Notes: a model not told the origin generated them from the letters alone. Shown: positions 1-7,145, counted from the stretch's first letter. The stretch is 12,638 nt of DNA from an uncultured Mesorhizobium sp. (GCA_937958475.1 CALFXR010000170.1:1-12638); one strand, 5' to 3'. Made by a program: numbers and translations.

Positions 1-1484
1 TCGCGCTTGCGGCGCACCGAGGGCAGCAGCACGACCACCAGTACGACCGCGGCAAGCGCTAGCAGCGTGGCGCTGATCGGCCGGGTGACGAAGGTGGAGA
101 AATCGCCGCGCGACAGGATCATCGCCCGCCTGAGATTTTCTTCGAGCAGCGGACCGAGGACAAAACCGAGGAGAAGCGGCGCCGGCTCGCAACGCAGTTT
201 GATCAGGACATAGCCGAACACGCCGAAGAAGGCGACGGAATAGAGGTCGTAGACGTTGGAGTTCACGCTGTAGACCCCGATCGCGCAGAACGCCATGATG
301 ACGGGGAAGAGCACGTAATAGGGCACGGCGAGCAGTTTCACCCACAGCCCGACCAGCGGCAGGTTGAGGATCACAAGCATCAGGTTGCCGATCCACATTG
401 AGGCGATGATGCCCCAGAACAGCGCCGGCTGCTCGGTGGCGACGTTGGGGCCGGGGACGATGCCCTGGATGATCATCGCGCCGACCATCAGCGCCATCAC
501 CGGGTTGGCAGGAATGCCGAGCGTGAGCAGGGGGATGAACGAGGTTTGCGCGCCGGCGTTGTTGGCCGATTCCGGACCGGCGACGCCCTCGATGGCACCC
601 TTCCCGAACTCCTCCGGCGTCTTCGAGACGCGCTTCTCCATCGCATAGGCGGCGAACGAGGCGAGGACGGCGCCGCCGCCGGGCAGAACGCCGAGAACGG
701 AGCCGAGCGCGGTGCCGCGCAGGATCGGCGCGGCCATGCGCCGGAAATCCTCGCGCGAGGGCATCAGGCCGGTGACGGTCCTCACCGCGGCGGAGCGCTC
801 GTGCTCGTTCTCCAGGTTGCGCAGGATCTCGGCGACGCCGAACACGCCGACGGCGACCGCGACGAAATTCAGCCCGTCGGAGAATTCGCGGATACCGAGA
901 TTGAAGCGCGGCGTGCCGGTGTAGATGTCGGTGCCGACGATGCCCAGCAGCAGTCCCAGCACCAGCATGGCCAGCGCCTTGACGATCGAACCGCTGGCCA
1001 GCGCGATCGACGAGACGAGGCCGACGACCATCAGCGAGAAATACTCCGCGGCGCCGAACTGCAACGCGATCGCGGTAAGCGGCGGGGCGAGCAGGGCGAC
1101 GAGGAAGGTCGAGATCGTTCCGGCGAAGAATGAGCCGAGCGCGGCGGTGGCGAGCGCGACTCCGGCGCGGCCCTTGCGTGCCATCTGGTAGCCGTCGATC
1201 GCGGTGACGGCGGAGGAGGATTCGCCCGGCAGGTTAATGAGGATAGCCGTCGTCGAGCCGCCGTACTGGGCGCCGTAGTAAATGCCGGCGAGCATGATCA
1301 GCGCCGAGGTCGGGTCGCCGATCTGGAAGGTGATCGGCAGGAGCATGGCGATGGTGGCGGTCGGACCGATGCCGGGCAGGACGCCGATCAGCGTACCGAG
1401 CAAAACGCCGATGAAGCAGAAGGCCAGGTTTTCCAGCGTCGAGGCGGTGGCGAAGCCGAGTGCGAGGTTATCGAGCAGTTCCAT
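1..1484 (-). CDS. tctA: TctA: large permease subunit of a tripartite tricarboxylate transporter (3' end cut by window edge)
   Basis: This is the large membrane subunit of a TTT-family secondary transporter, which moves an organic acid across the inner membrane using an ion gradient and a periplasmic binding protein. Reading the minus strand from ATG at 1484 gives about 494 uninterrupted codons to the window edge, so only a few C-terminal residues are missing compared with the usual ~500. The family signature is clear. GVLPGIGP lies near residues 34-41 and a YYGAQYGGSTTAILINLPGE-type block at about 69-88. A second, repeat-related GVLPGGGA lies in the middle of the protein, followed by the conserved GPESANNA and TLGIPANPVMALM stretches. 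The rest is long hydrophobic segments. It starts 4 nt after the tctB stop, so the two are translationally close-coupled. The ligand cannot be read from the sequence. Confidence in the family is very high. Confidence 0.96.
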   Translation of the reverse strand, partial: MELLDNLALGFATASTLENLAFCFIGVLLGTLIGVLPGIGPTATIAMLLPITFQIGDPTSALIMLAGIYYGAQYGGSTTAILINLPGESSSAVTAIDGYQMARKGRAGVALATAALGSFFAGTISTFLVALLAPPLTAIALQFGAAEYFSLMVVGLVSSIALASGSIVKALAMLVLGLLLGIVGTDIYTGTPRFNLGIREFSDGLNFVAVAVGVFGVAEILRNLENEHERSAAVRTVTGLMPSREDFRRMAAPILRGTALGSVLGVLPGGGAVLASFAAYAMEKRVSKTPEEFGKGAIEGVAGPESANNAGAQTSFIPLLTLGIPANPVMALMVGAMIIQGIVPGPNVATEQPALFWGIIASMWIGNLMLVILNLPLVGLWVKLLAVPYYVLFPVIMAFCAIGVYSVNSNVYDLYSVAFFGVFGYVLIKLRCEPAPLLLGFVLGPLLEENLRRAMILSRGDFSTFVTRPISATLLALAAVVLVVVLLPSVRRKR

Positions 1485-1488
1485 CGGC

Positions 1489-1941
1489 CTATCCGCCGAG
1501 CCAGGGGCCGAGCGGCCGGAACGGCAGGCCGAGCCCCTTCAGGAAGACCGCCCAGGCGAAAAGGGTGACGGCGGCCGCCAGCAGAAGCGCCCAGGTCGGG
1601 CTCATGCGCCGCGAGGCGAAGCAGGCGATCAGACAGGTGACGAAGATCGACGCGATGAAGCCCAGCCCGCGCACCGTCAGGCCGAAGAACACCGGTGCGG
1701 GGAGGATGAAGAGCATGCCCCGCCAGGCGACGGCGCCGATCGCCTCGCCCTTCACCCGCAGCGACTGCGAGAGAATCACGCCGCCGAGCATGACCAGCAG
1801 GATGGCGAGACCGAGCGGGAAGTACCCCGGGCCCATGCGGAAGGCCGTTCCGAGTTCGAGACCGAGCGACTGGATGGCAAAGGCCGCGCCGAGCGCTACG
1901 AAGATCGCCCCGCAAAGGGCGTTGGCGCGATCGACGATCAT
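1489..1941 (-). CDS. tctB: TctB: small membrane subunit of the tripartite tricarboxylate transporter
   Basis: A 150-residue, very hydrophobic protein with four or five predicted membrane segments (about 9-27, 41-58, 76-93, 95-108 and 117-134). It matches the poorly conserved TctB family in size, in topology and in the MGPGYFP motif at about 36-42 just before the second helix. Its role is the small permease partner of TctA. I chose the ATG at 1941 because AGGAGG lies six bases upstream (1948-1953 on the plus strand, read in reverse). A GTG at 1977 in the same frame would add 12 charged residues and has no better ribosome site. The gene lies between tctC and tctA, with 4 nt before tctA and 132 bp after tctC; that upstream gap carries two hairpins. 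Identity rests on context as much as on sequence. Confidence 0.92.
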   Translation of the reverse strand: MIVDRANALCGAIFVALGAAFAIQSLGLELGTAFRMGPGYFPLGLAILLVMLGGVILSQSLRVKGEAIGAVAWRGMLFILPAPVFFGLTVRGLGFIASIFVTCLIACFASRRMSPTWALLLAAAVTLFAWAVFLKGLGLPFRPLGPWLGG

Positions 1942-1989
1942 GCCGTTCCTCCTCCCCTTCGAACCATCCCTGTGCACTCGCTTCGGCCG

Positions 1990-2006
1990 CCCGTCCTCCC
2001 GACGGG
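1990..2006 (-). promoter_or_regulatory. Second small hairpin in the tctC-tctB spacer
   Basis: CCCGTC and GACGGG form a 6-bp stem with a 5-nt loop. It is immediately downstream (in transcription order) of the stronger 9-bp hairpin and upstream of the tctB ribosome site. No T-run follows, so it does not look like a normal intrinsic terminator. It may be part of one structured spacer controlling tctB/tctA expression. Function is inferred. Confidence 0.4.
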
Positions 2007-2009
2007 GTC

Positions 2010-2033
2010 GCCGGCGCCTCGAACGGCGCCGGC
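2010..2033 (-). promoter_or_regulatory. Strong intergenic hairpin between tctC and tctB
   Basis: GCCGGCGCC (2010-2018) and GGCGCCGGC (2025-2033) form a perfect 9-bp, all-G/C stem around a 6-nt loop, 41 bp after the tctC stop on the transcribed strand. There is no T-tract after it. In binding-protein transporter operons, a hairpin after the binding-protein gene often protects the upstream mRNA from 3' exonucleases or partly terminates transcription, giving excess binding protein over permease. That role is inferred here; the inverted repeat itself is seen directly. Confidence 0.6.
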
Positions 2034-2073
2034 TGCTGCTTCGCGTGCGCCGGGTGGCGCTGTCGTCGGCGTC

Positions 2074-3051
2074 CTAGTCCGCGTACTGGCCGGCCGCCTC
2101 GATCACCGGCTTCCAGCGGGCGATCTCGCTCTCGAGCTTCGCCTTCAGCGCCGCGGGCGTGGCGTCTGCCTCGGACGAGGGTGTCGTGCCCAGTTCGGCG
2201 AAACGGGCAACGACGTTGTCGTCCTTCAGCGCCACCTGCAGCGATTTCGACAGGCGCTCGACGACGTTTGCCGGGGTACCTTTCGGCGCGTAGAGGCCGT
2301 GCCAGATGCCGAATTCCATTCCGTCGAGGCCGGCTTCCTTGGTGGTCGGCACGTCGGGCAGGACGTCGAGGCGCTTCGCCGTGGTCACCGCATAGGCCTT
2401 CACCGTGCCGCCCTGGATGTGCTTCGTCGTGTTGGTGGTCTGGTCGCACATGATGTCGACCTGGCCGCCGAGCAGGTCGGTCATCGCCGGCCCGGTTCCC
2501 TTGTAGGGCACGGTGACCAGCGGCGTGCCGATCGCGCTCATGAACAGCATGCCGCACAGATGCGAGGCCGCGCCGATCCCGGCGTTGGCGACGGTCACCT
2601 TGTCGGCATTGGCCTTGGCGTAGTCGACCAGTTCGGCGAGCGTGTTGGCCGCCATGTCCTTCTTGGCTACGAGGGTCATCGGCACTTCCGTGACGAGGCC
2701 GACGTATTCGAAGGAATTCAGCGTGTCGTAGGGCAGGTTGCGGTACAGCGTGGCGCTGGTCGCCATACCGATATGGTACAGAAGCAGTTTGTAGCCATCC
2801 GGTTCGGCGTCGGCGACCTGCTTGGCGCCGAGCGTGCCGCCGGCGCCGCCGACGTTCTCGACGATCACCTGCTGGCCAAGATCCTTGGACATGGCCTCGG
2901 CGACGAGCCGCGCCACGGTATCGGTCGGGCCGCCGGCGGCGAAGGGCACGACGATCGTGATGTTGCGTTCCGGGTAGTTCTGCGCCGAGGCAAGGCCCGC
3001 GGAGAGCGCCAGAACTGCCGCCGCGGCGACGGAGACGATGGTCTTGTACAA
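2074..3051 (-). CDS. tctC: TctC: Bug-type periplasmic solute-binding protein of the TTT transporter
   Basis: A 325-residue extracytoplasmic binding protein that captures an organic acid and hands it to TctAB. The N-terminus is a clear Sec signal peptide (MYKTIVS, then a hydrophobic Ala/Leu core, with cleavage likely after ASA near residue 23). Bug-family landmarks follow: PFAAGGPTD at about 36-44 in the ligand loop, ENVGGAGG at about 65-72, YKGTGPAMTDLLGGQVD at about 183-199 and PDVPTTKEAG near 222-231. The length is normal for the family. The start is TTG at 3049-3051, preceded by GGGAGG with a 7-nt spacer. No ATG or GTG fits the signal peptide, and a longer in-frame reading to 3480 would bury the signal under charged residues and run into the GT10 gene. 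It is first in the operon tctC-tctB-tctA. Ligand unknown. Confidence 0.95.
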   Translation of the reverse strand: MYKTIVSVAAAAVLALSAGLASAQNYPERNITIVVPFAAGGPTDTVARLVAEAMSKDLGQQVIVENVGGAGGTLGAKQVADAEPDGYKLLLYHIGMATSATLYRNLPYDTLNSFEYVGLVTEVPMTLVAKKDMAANTLAELVDYAKANADKVTVANAGIGAASHLCGMLFMSAIGTPLVTVPYKGTGPAMTDLLGGQVDIMCDQTTNTTKHIQGGTVKAYAVTTAKRLDVLPDVPTTKEAGLDGMEFGIWHGLYAPKGTPANVVERLSKSLQVALKDDNVVARFAELGTTPSSEADATPAALKAKLESEIARWKPVIEAAGQYAD

Positions 3052-3064
3052 GGTGTTTCCTCCC
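3049..3064 (-). promoter_or_regulatory. Ribosome binding site and TTG start of tctC
   Basis: On the minus strand GGGAGG (3064-3059) is followed by AAACACC and then TTG. This near-perfect Shine-Dalgarno site decides the start: TTG is the first codon of an ideal signal peptide. CCCG-AAA-CGGG (3072-3062) can fold just in front and overlaps the Shine-Dalgarno bases, which could modulate initiation; that last point is speculative. Confidence 0.75.
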
Positions 3065-3087
3065 GTTTCGGGTTCGTTGCCGGGTCG

Positions 3088-3116
3088 CCGGGCGCCCCCC
3101 TCGACGTGGCGCCCGG
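3088..3116 (-). promoter_or_regulatory. Inverted repeat in the tctC leader
   Basis: CCGGGCGCC (3088-3096) and GGCGCCCGG (3108-3116) form a perfect 9-bp stem with an 11-nt loop, about 36 bp upstream of the tctC start. It lies in the 203-bp spacer (3052-3254) between the GT10 stop and tctC. It could end transcription coming from the GT10 gene (though no T-run follows), act as an operator, or be a leader hairpin. I could not place a convincing promoter in this spacer and saw no gene in it. Confidence 0.45.
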
Positions 3117-3254
3117 TCGTCGAAATGGACAGGAAACGAACGGCCGTGTCCAGCGGGAATAGCCGGGCTGCGGCGCGACACCGACGGGCTGTCGCGGGAC
3201 GGACGGTCGCATCGGCTTTCGCGGCAGGTTCGGAAACGCGTCGGCCTGGTCGCG

Positions 3255-4169
3255 TCAGCGCGCGTGGGCGACGACCTTCTTCAAGAATTCGACGAGCGGC
3301 TCGATCCGAGGCCTCTCCAGCAAGAGCGGCTGTTCCGCATAAGTCGCCATGGCTTCCGCCGTCAGGCGCCCGCGCAAGCCCGGCTCGTACCCTGTTTCGG
3401 CGAAGTCGCGCGCGTTGACGAACGCCGCCGGGTTGAAGTCCACGCGCACCTGGGAATCGGCCCACGAGACGGGCAGGCATCCGGCACCGTAGGCTTCGAC
3501 GATCTTCTCCGTGTAGTAGCCCGGATGGAGCGCGTTCTCCGGGCAGAGATTGACGGCGAAGTCGCGCAGGACGACGTCCTTGGCAAGGCCGCTCGCATTA
3601 TGGTCGGCAATCGACCTGTCGAAACCGCGTCCGTAGCCTCGTGTCGGCATGATCTTCGAGATCGCGTCGAACAATGCTCGTCGCGGTTGTTTCATATGTG
3701 TCGTGAACAGTGCGGCGCGGCGCGGGCGGTCGAGGACGGACCGCCCCAGGGGCTGCATCAACTGCGCGATCGACAGCAGCCGGGCGACGCGGGGGTTCGG
3801 CGTGTTGTCGATGCCTTCGTGCGACCAGTCGATCGATTCCATCCACAAGGGCAGCCTGAAATGGCGGTCGGTCGCGACGCCGAGATCGAAACTGAGCGCG
3901 TAGTCGGCATCGACGGCGTCATGGCGGACATTCTCCGACGTGTGAAAGAGCCGAAGCGCGCGGCTGGTCGGGGCCGGCGGTTCGCGGCGCAGGGCGCGCG
4001 GTATCCACTTGGCCCAGCCGCTCTTTCGCGGGGCGAACGGACCGACGATGACGAGGTCGGCTTCTTTCGCGTCGGTGATCTCCAGCCTGCCGTCGGCAAT
4101 CCGGCGCAACACGGACATGACCAGGCTTTTCTCATATCCGGCATACTGGTTCTCGAATCCGATCTTCAT
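3255..4169 (-). CDS. GT10 family glycosyltransferase, alpha-1,3-fucosyltransferase-like
   Basis: A 304-residue cytoplasmic-type protein resembling bacterial GT10 alpha-1,3/1,4-fucosyltransferases, which move fucose from GDP-fucose to GlcNAc/Glc in LPS or capsule glycans. The match is ordered along the protein. FHTSEN at 75-80 followed by DADYALSFD at 87-95 corresponds to the family's TGEN...DYAIGFD block. HFRLPLWM at 103-110 follows. The donor-site block is at about 204-236: FAVNLCPENALHPGYYTEK, then IVEAYGAGCLPVSW. It is followed by DFNPAAFVNARDF at 244-256, very like Helicobacter FucT. There is no signal peptide or membrane helix, and no C-terminal heptad repeats. Start ATG at 4169 opens MKIGFENQY; its ribosome site is weak. 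The reading frame stays open far upstream to 4952, but that part is antisense to the GT25 gene. It is divergent from GT25, and tctC lies 203 bp downstream. The sugar specificity is inferred. Confidence 0.85.
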   Translation of the reverse strand: MKIGFENQYAGYEKSLVMSVLRRIADGRLEITDAKEADLVIVGPFAPRKSGWAKWIPRALRREPPAPTSRALRLFHTSENVRHDAVDADYALSFDLGVATDRHFRLPLWMESIDWSHEGIDNTPNPRVARLLSIAQLMQPLGRSVLDRPRRAALFTTHMKQPRRALFDAISKIMPTRGYGRGFDRSIADHNASGLAKDVVLRDFAVNLCPENALHPGYYTEKIVEAYGAGCLPVSWADSQVRVDFNPAAFVNARDFAETGYEPGLRGRLTAEAMATYAEQPLLLERPRIEPLVEFLKKVVAHAR

Positions 4170-4214
4170 GGTCGCGCCAATGCCGCATTCGCGTCTCGCC
4201 GCCAAGTCCGGACC

Positions 4215-4227
4215 CTGCAAATTGCAG
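4215..4227. promoter_or_regulatory. Perfect dyad CTGCAA-A-TTGCAG in the divergent GT10/GT25 spacer
   Basis: A 13-bp odd-length palindrome, 46 bp from the GT10 start and about 125 bp from the GT25 start, in a spacer (4170-4352) that is less GC-rich than its surroundings at 4215-4260. The position suits an operator shared by two divergent promoters. I could not define clear -35/-10 boxes for either gene. The sequence is seen directly; the role is inferred. Confidence 0.35.
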
Positions 4228-4352
4228 TTGCGCGAAGCTTCATTTGATGGATTTCTTGAGGCCACGGGAAAGGGCGGCACGCAGACACTTTCATGCGCCA
4301 GGGAACGACCGCGTCGATCACGCCGCCTGAGTTTCGCGGCGACGGCCGGGCT

Positions 4353-5099
4353 ATGACGGCCGACACTGCCTGGCCGATCTTCGTCATCTCGCTGACCGAT
4401 GCGCAGCGGCGCCGCGCGCCTCTGCTCGGGCAACTCGCCGCGATGCGGCTCGACTGCGAGGTCGTCGCCGCCATCGACGGTCGCCGCGGCCTGCCGCCCG
4501 AGTACGAGGCCCGCATCGACAGAGCGGCGACAGAACGGAATCTCGGGCGCAGGATGGCGGATGCCGAGTATGCCTGCGCGCTGTCCCACAACCTGGTTTA
4601 TCGCCGGGTTCTCGATGAGAGCCTTCCGGGCGCGATCGTGCTTGAGGACGATGCGATCCTGCAGCCCGGATTTGCGGAATTCGTCGCGTCGGGCGCCTAC
4701 CGGTCGTGCGACCTGATCCTCCTCGACTACGGCACCGCGCATGTCTGGCCGTTTTCCAGCCGGATGTTGACACCTGACGCGAGGGCAGGCCGCGTTTCGA
4801 TGAGTCCGCAACTGACGACCGGCTACGGTGTTTCCGCCCACGGTTGCAGCTATCTCGCCGGCAAGTCGCAGCCGATCAGCGGTACGGCCGACTGGCCCTG
4901 CGATATCGCCGGCCTCGGAGCCTTGGCCGCATACCCCCGTCTTGTCGATCATCCGGCGTCGGGCTGTTCAGAAATCGAGAAGGCCCGGCAGCGGATCATC
5001 GACGACCGGACGCGCCGAGGATGGAAGAGCGTGGGGAACCTCTACCTGCGCCGCCAGTGGCGCTCGATCATCAAGCGCCTGTCCGTACGGTTACCGTGA
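4353..5099 (+). CDS. GT25 family glycosyltransferase (LPS/lipooligosaccharide biosynthesis type)
   Basis: A 248-residue protein of the GT25 type, which includes the LgtB/LgtE galactosyltransferases of lipooligosaccharide assembly. Family marks are all present and in order. PIFVISLTDAQRR is at about 8-20 (the N-terminal ISL..a..R motif). FEVV-like CEVVAAIDGR is at 35-44. AEYACALSHNLVYRRVL at about 71-87 contains the conserved E.ac.lSH. LEDDA at 97-101 is the DxD-like metal/nucleotide-sugar motif. A distal TADWPCD lies at about 178-184. The C-terminus is basic (RRQWRSIIKRL), perhaps membrane-associating. I prefer ATG 4353 to the in-frame ATG at 4293, because the shorter form begins like family members; neither has a strong ribosome site. 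It is divergent from the GT10 gene and 94 bp ahead of adenine deaminase. The donor sugar (galactose is common) cannot be read from the sequence. Confidence 0.88.
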   Translation: MTADTAWPIFVISLTDAQRRRAPLLGQLAAMRLDCEVVAAIDGRRGLPPEYEARIDRAATERNLGRRMADAEYACALSHNLVYRRVLDESLPGAIVLEDDAILQPGFAEFVASGAYRSCDLILLDYGTAHVWPFSSRMLTPDARAGRVSMSPQLTTGYGVSAHGCSYLAGKSQPISGTADWPCDIAGLGALAAYPRLVDHPASGCSEIEKARQRIIDDRTRRGWKSVGNLYLRRQWRSIIKRLSVRLP

Positions 5100-5105
5100 T
5101 CGCGC

Positions 5106-5119
5106 GGCGGATTGCCGCC
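5106..5119 (+). terminator. Weak hairpin just after the GT25 stop
   Basis: GGCGG-ATTG-CCGCC begins 7 bp after the GT25 stop codon and is followed by ATTTCGTTC. The stem is only 5 bp and the T content modest, so it is at best a leaky terminator before the adenine deaminase gene. Nothing else was recognised in the 94-bp spacer 5100-5193 apart from the deaminase ribosome site. Confidence 0.2.
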
Positions 5120-5193
5120 ATTTCGTTCACACGGAGCGCACTGGCGTTCGGGCGCGTTCGCGGGCACAGTTGCGACGAGTACCGGAGACCGAC

Positions 5194-7008
5194 ATGCCAA
5201 AGAAAGCCCATACCTCCTTCACCCCGAAACCGTGGCACGAGGTGGCACCGTTGCTCGTCGACGTCGCGATGGGCCGTAGGCCCGCCGATCTGGTGGTGCG
5301 CAACGGCCGTTGGGTCAACGTGCACTCCGGCGAGATCATCGCCGGGACCGACCTCGCCATCGTCGGAGGGCGGTTCGCCTATTGCGGTCCCGACGCCAGC
5401 CACGCCATCGGCAAGGGGACCAAGGTGGTCGACGCCGGCGGGCGTTACCTGGTGCCCGGACTCTGTGACGGCCACATGCATGTCGAGAGCGGCATGGTCA
5501 CCGTAACCGAATTCTGCCGGGCGGTGATCCCGCACGGCACGACGTCGATGTTCATCGACCCGCACGAGATCGCCAACGTGCTCGGCCTCGACGGCGTGCG
5601 CCTGATGCACGACGAGGCACTCGCCATGCCGGTCAACGTGCACGTGCAGATGCCGTCCTGCGTGCCTTCCGCCCCCGGGCTGGAGAACCCCGGCGCCACG
5701 CTCGGTGTCGCCGACGTCGCCGAAGCGATGACCTGGCCGAACATCGTCGGCCTCGGCGAAGTGATGAATTTTCCCGGCGTGGTGGCCAACGACCCGGTGA
5801 TGACCGGCGAGATCGCGGCGACGCTGCGAGCCGGTAAGACGGTCGGCGGCCACTACGCCTCGCCGGATCTCGGCCTGCCCTTCCATGGCTACGCGGCGGG
5901 CGGTCCGGAAGACGACCACGAGGGCACGCGGGCCGAAGACGCCATCGCCCGGGTGCGCCAGGGCATGAAGGCGATGCTCCGACTGGGCTCGGCCTGGTAC
6001 GACGTCGCTGCCCAGGTCAAGGCCGTGACCGAGGCGGGGATCGAGTCCCGCAATCTGATCCTGTGTACCGACGACAGCCATTCCGGCACGCTGGTCAACG
6101 AAGGCCACATGGACCGCGTCGTGCGCCATGCGATCGCCCAGGGACTGAAGCCGATCACCGCGATCCAGATGGCGACCATCAACACGGCGCAGCATTTCGG
6201 CCTCGAGCGTGAGATCGGCTCTATCGCCCCCGGTCGCTCGGGCGATTTCCTCATCGTCTCCGACCTCGCCGCGATGCGGATCGACGAGGTCTATGCCCGC
6301 GGCGTGCGGCTTGCCCGCAACGGCCGGCTCGATGTCGAGATCGCGCCGTACGACTATCCGGACATGGCGAAGAACACCGTCCGGCTGGGCAAGAAGCTTG
6401 CGGCGAGGGATTTCGACGTCATTGCCCCGACAGGTGCCAACGAGGTGCGCGTGCGCGTCATCGGCGTCATCGAGAACCAGGCGCCGACCAGGGCGCTGGA
6501 GGCCGATCTTGCCGTTGAGGACGGGCTTGTCGCCATGGATCGGCGCAATGACGTCTGCCAGATCGCCCTGGTCGAGCGTCATCGCGGCACCGGCGCCGTG
6601 GTCAACGCGTTCGTCTCCGGCTTCGGCTACATGGAGGACTGCGCGCTGGCCTCGACCGTGGCTCACGACTCGCACCACATGATCGTGGTGGGCACCAACA
6701 AGCAGGACATGGCGCTGGCCGCCAACCGCCTGGGTGAGATCGGCGGTGGCGTCGTGCTGTTCTCGAAGGGCCGGGAGATCGCGGTGGTGGAGATGCCGAT
6801 CGCCGGCCTGATGTCGGACGAGCGCGCCGAGATCGTGGCGCAGAAGGCCGAGGCGCTGACGGAGGCGATGCGGCAGATGGGCTGCAGCCTGAACAACGCC
6901 TACATGCAGCATTCGCTGCTGGCGCTCGTGGTGATTCCGGAACTGCGCATCTCCGACGTCGGGCTTGTCGACGTGACGCGCTTCGAGAAGGTCGACCTGT
7001 TCCTGTAA
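5194..7008 (+). CDS. ade: Adenine deaminase (adenine aminohydrolase)
   Basis: A 604-residue cytoplasmic amidohydrolase that converts adenine to hypoxanthine and ammonia in purine salvage and catabolism. The TIM-barrel metal site is visible: HMHVES at 94-99 (H94, H96, E98), E189 in GLGEVMNFPG, H220 in GGHYASPD, H242 in EDDHEGTR, and TDDSHSG at 292-298 with the catalytic Asp. The small beta domain contributes VVRNGRWVNVHSGEI at about 34-48 and IAPGRSGDFLIV further on. The C-terminal Ade domain carries AHDSHHMIVVGTN and FSKGREIAVVEMPIAGLMS. Length is slightly above the 570-600 norm because of about 25 extra N-terminal residues. ATG 5194 is supported by GGAG six bases upstream. An in-frame extension back to 4828 overlaps the GT25 gene and is not credible. 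No purine permease or xanthine dehydrogenase gene lies nearby, so the job is likely salvage. Confidence 0.95.
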   Translation: MPKKAHTSFTPKPWHEVAPLLVDVAMGRRPADLVVRNGRWVNVHSGEIIAGTDLAIVGGRFAYCGPDASHAIGKGTKVVDAGGRYLVPGLCDGHMHVESGMVTVTEFCRAVIPHGTTSMFIDPHEIANVLGLDGVRLMHDEALAMPVNVHVQMPSCVPSAPGLENPGATLGVADVAEAMTWPNIVGLGEVMNFPGVVANDPVMTGEIAATLRAGKTVGGHYASPDLGLPFHGYAAGGPEDDHEGTRAEDAIARVRQGMKAMLRLGSAWYDVAAQVKAVTEAGIESRNLILCTDDSHSGTLVNEGHMDRVVRHAIAQGLKPITAIQMATINTAQHFGLEREIGSIAPGRSGDFLIVSDLAAMRIDEVYARGVRLARNGRLDVEIAPYDYPDMAKNTVRLGKKLAARDFDVIAPTGANEVRVRVIGVIENQAPTRALEADLAVEDGLVAMDRRNDVCQIALVERHRGTGAVVNAFVSGFGYMEDCALASTVAHDSHHMIVVGTNKQDMALAANRLGEIGGGVVLFSKGREIAVVEMPIAGLMSDERAEIVAQKAEALTEAMRQMGCSLNNAYMQHSLLALVVIPELRISDVGLVDVTRFEKVDLFL

Positions 7009-7011
7009 GAA

Positions 7012-7026
7012 GGCGCGCGCCGCGCC
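7012..7026 (+). terminator. Short GC hairpin after adenine deaminase
   Basis: GGCGCG-CGC-CGCGCC starts 4 bp after the ade stop codon. The stem is stable but short (6 bp, 3-nt loop) and is followed by TGTGCGGGG rather than T residues. It is a weak candidate for a transcription end. The rest of the 162-bp spacer up to 7170 holds an imperfect direct repeat and no gene that I can support. Confidence 0.25.
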
Positions 7027-7104
7027 TGTGCGGGGCCGCTGCGGAGCCGCTCGTCGCTGCCGCGATGTTGATCCGGGACAAGGCCGAGCGCCAGCATGGC
7101 GGGG

Positions 7105-7145
7105 TATCCTGTATCTATAGCCCGGGCAGGCGGCTATCCGGTGTC
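7105..7145. repeat. Imperfect direct repeat upstream of the chagasin-like gene
   Basis: TATCCTGTATC (7105-7115) and TATCCGGTGTC (7135-7145) match at 9 of 11 positions and start exactly 30 bp apart, about three helical turns, with the second copy ending 25 bp before the ATG at 7171. This spacing would suit a regulator bound on one face of the DNA. It could also be chance. Confidence 0.3.

Noticed and set aside
1282..3162. Long plus-strand open frame (about 626 codons) across the tct operon
   Set aside because: It is antisense to tctA, tctB and tctC, which show clear family motifs. Its translation is Arg/Gly/Ala/His-rich without domains, typical of an antisense frame in GC-rich DNA.
1388..3181. 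Long minus-strand open frame (597 codons) in another frame of the tct operon
   Set aside because: The product is Arg/Pro-rich low-complexity sequence with no recognisable motif, overlapping genuine TctB and TctC frames.
4170..4952. N-terminal extension of the GT10 protein to a start at 4952
   Set aside because: It would run through the divergent spacer and antisense to the GT25 gene. GT10 similarity begins at MKIGF, at ATG 4169.
4828..5193. In-frame upstream extension of adenine deaminase, suggesting a fusion protein
   Set aside because: The added part lies out of frame inside the GT25 gene. A good ribosome site precedes ATG 5194.
5071..6912. 613-codon minus-strand frame opposite adenine deaminase
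   Set aside because: It is His/Asp/Arg-rich with no domain, and is the antisense mirror of a gene with a complete amidohydrolase metal site.
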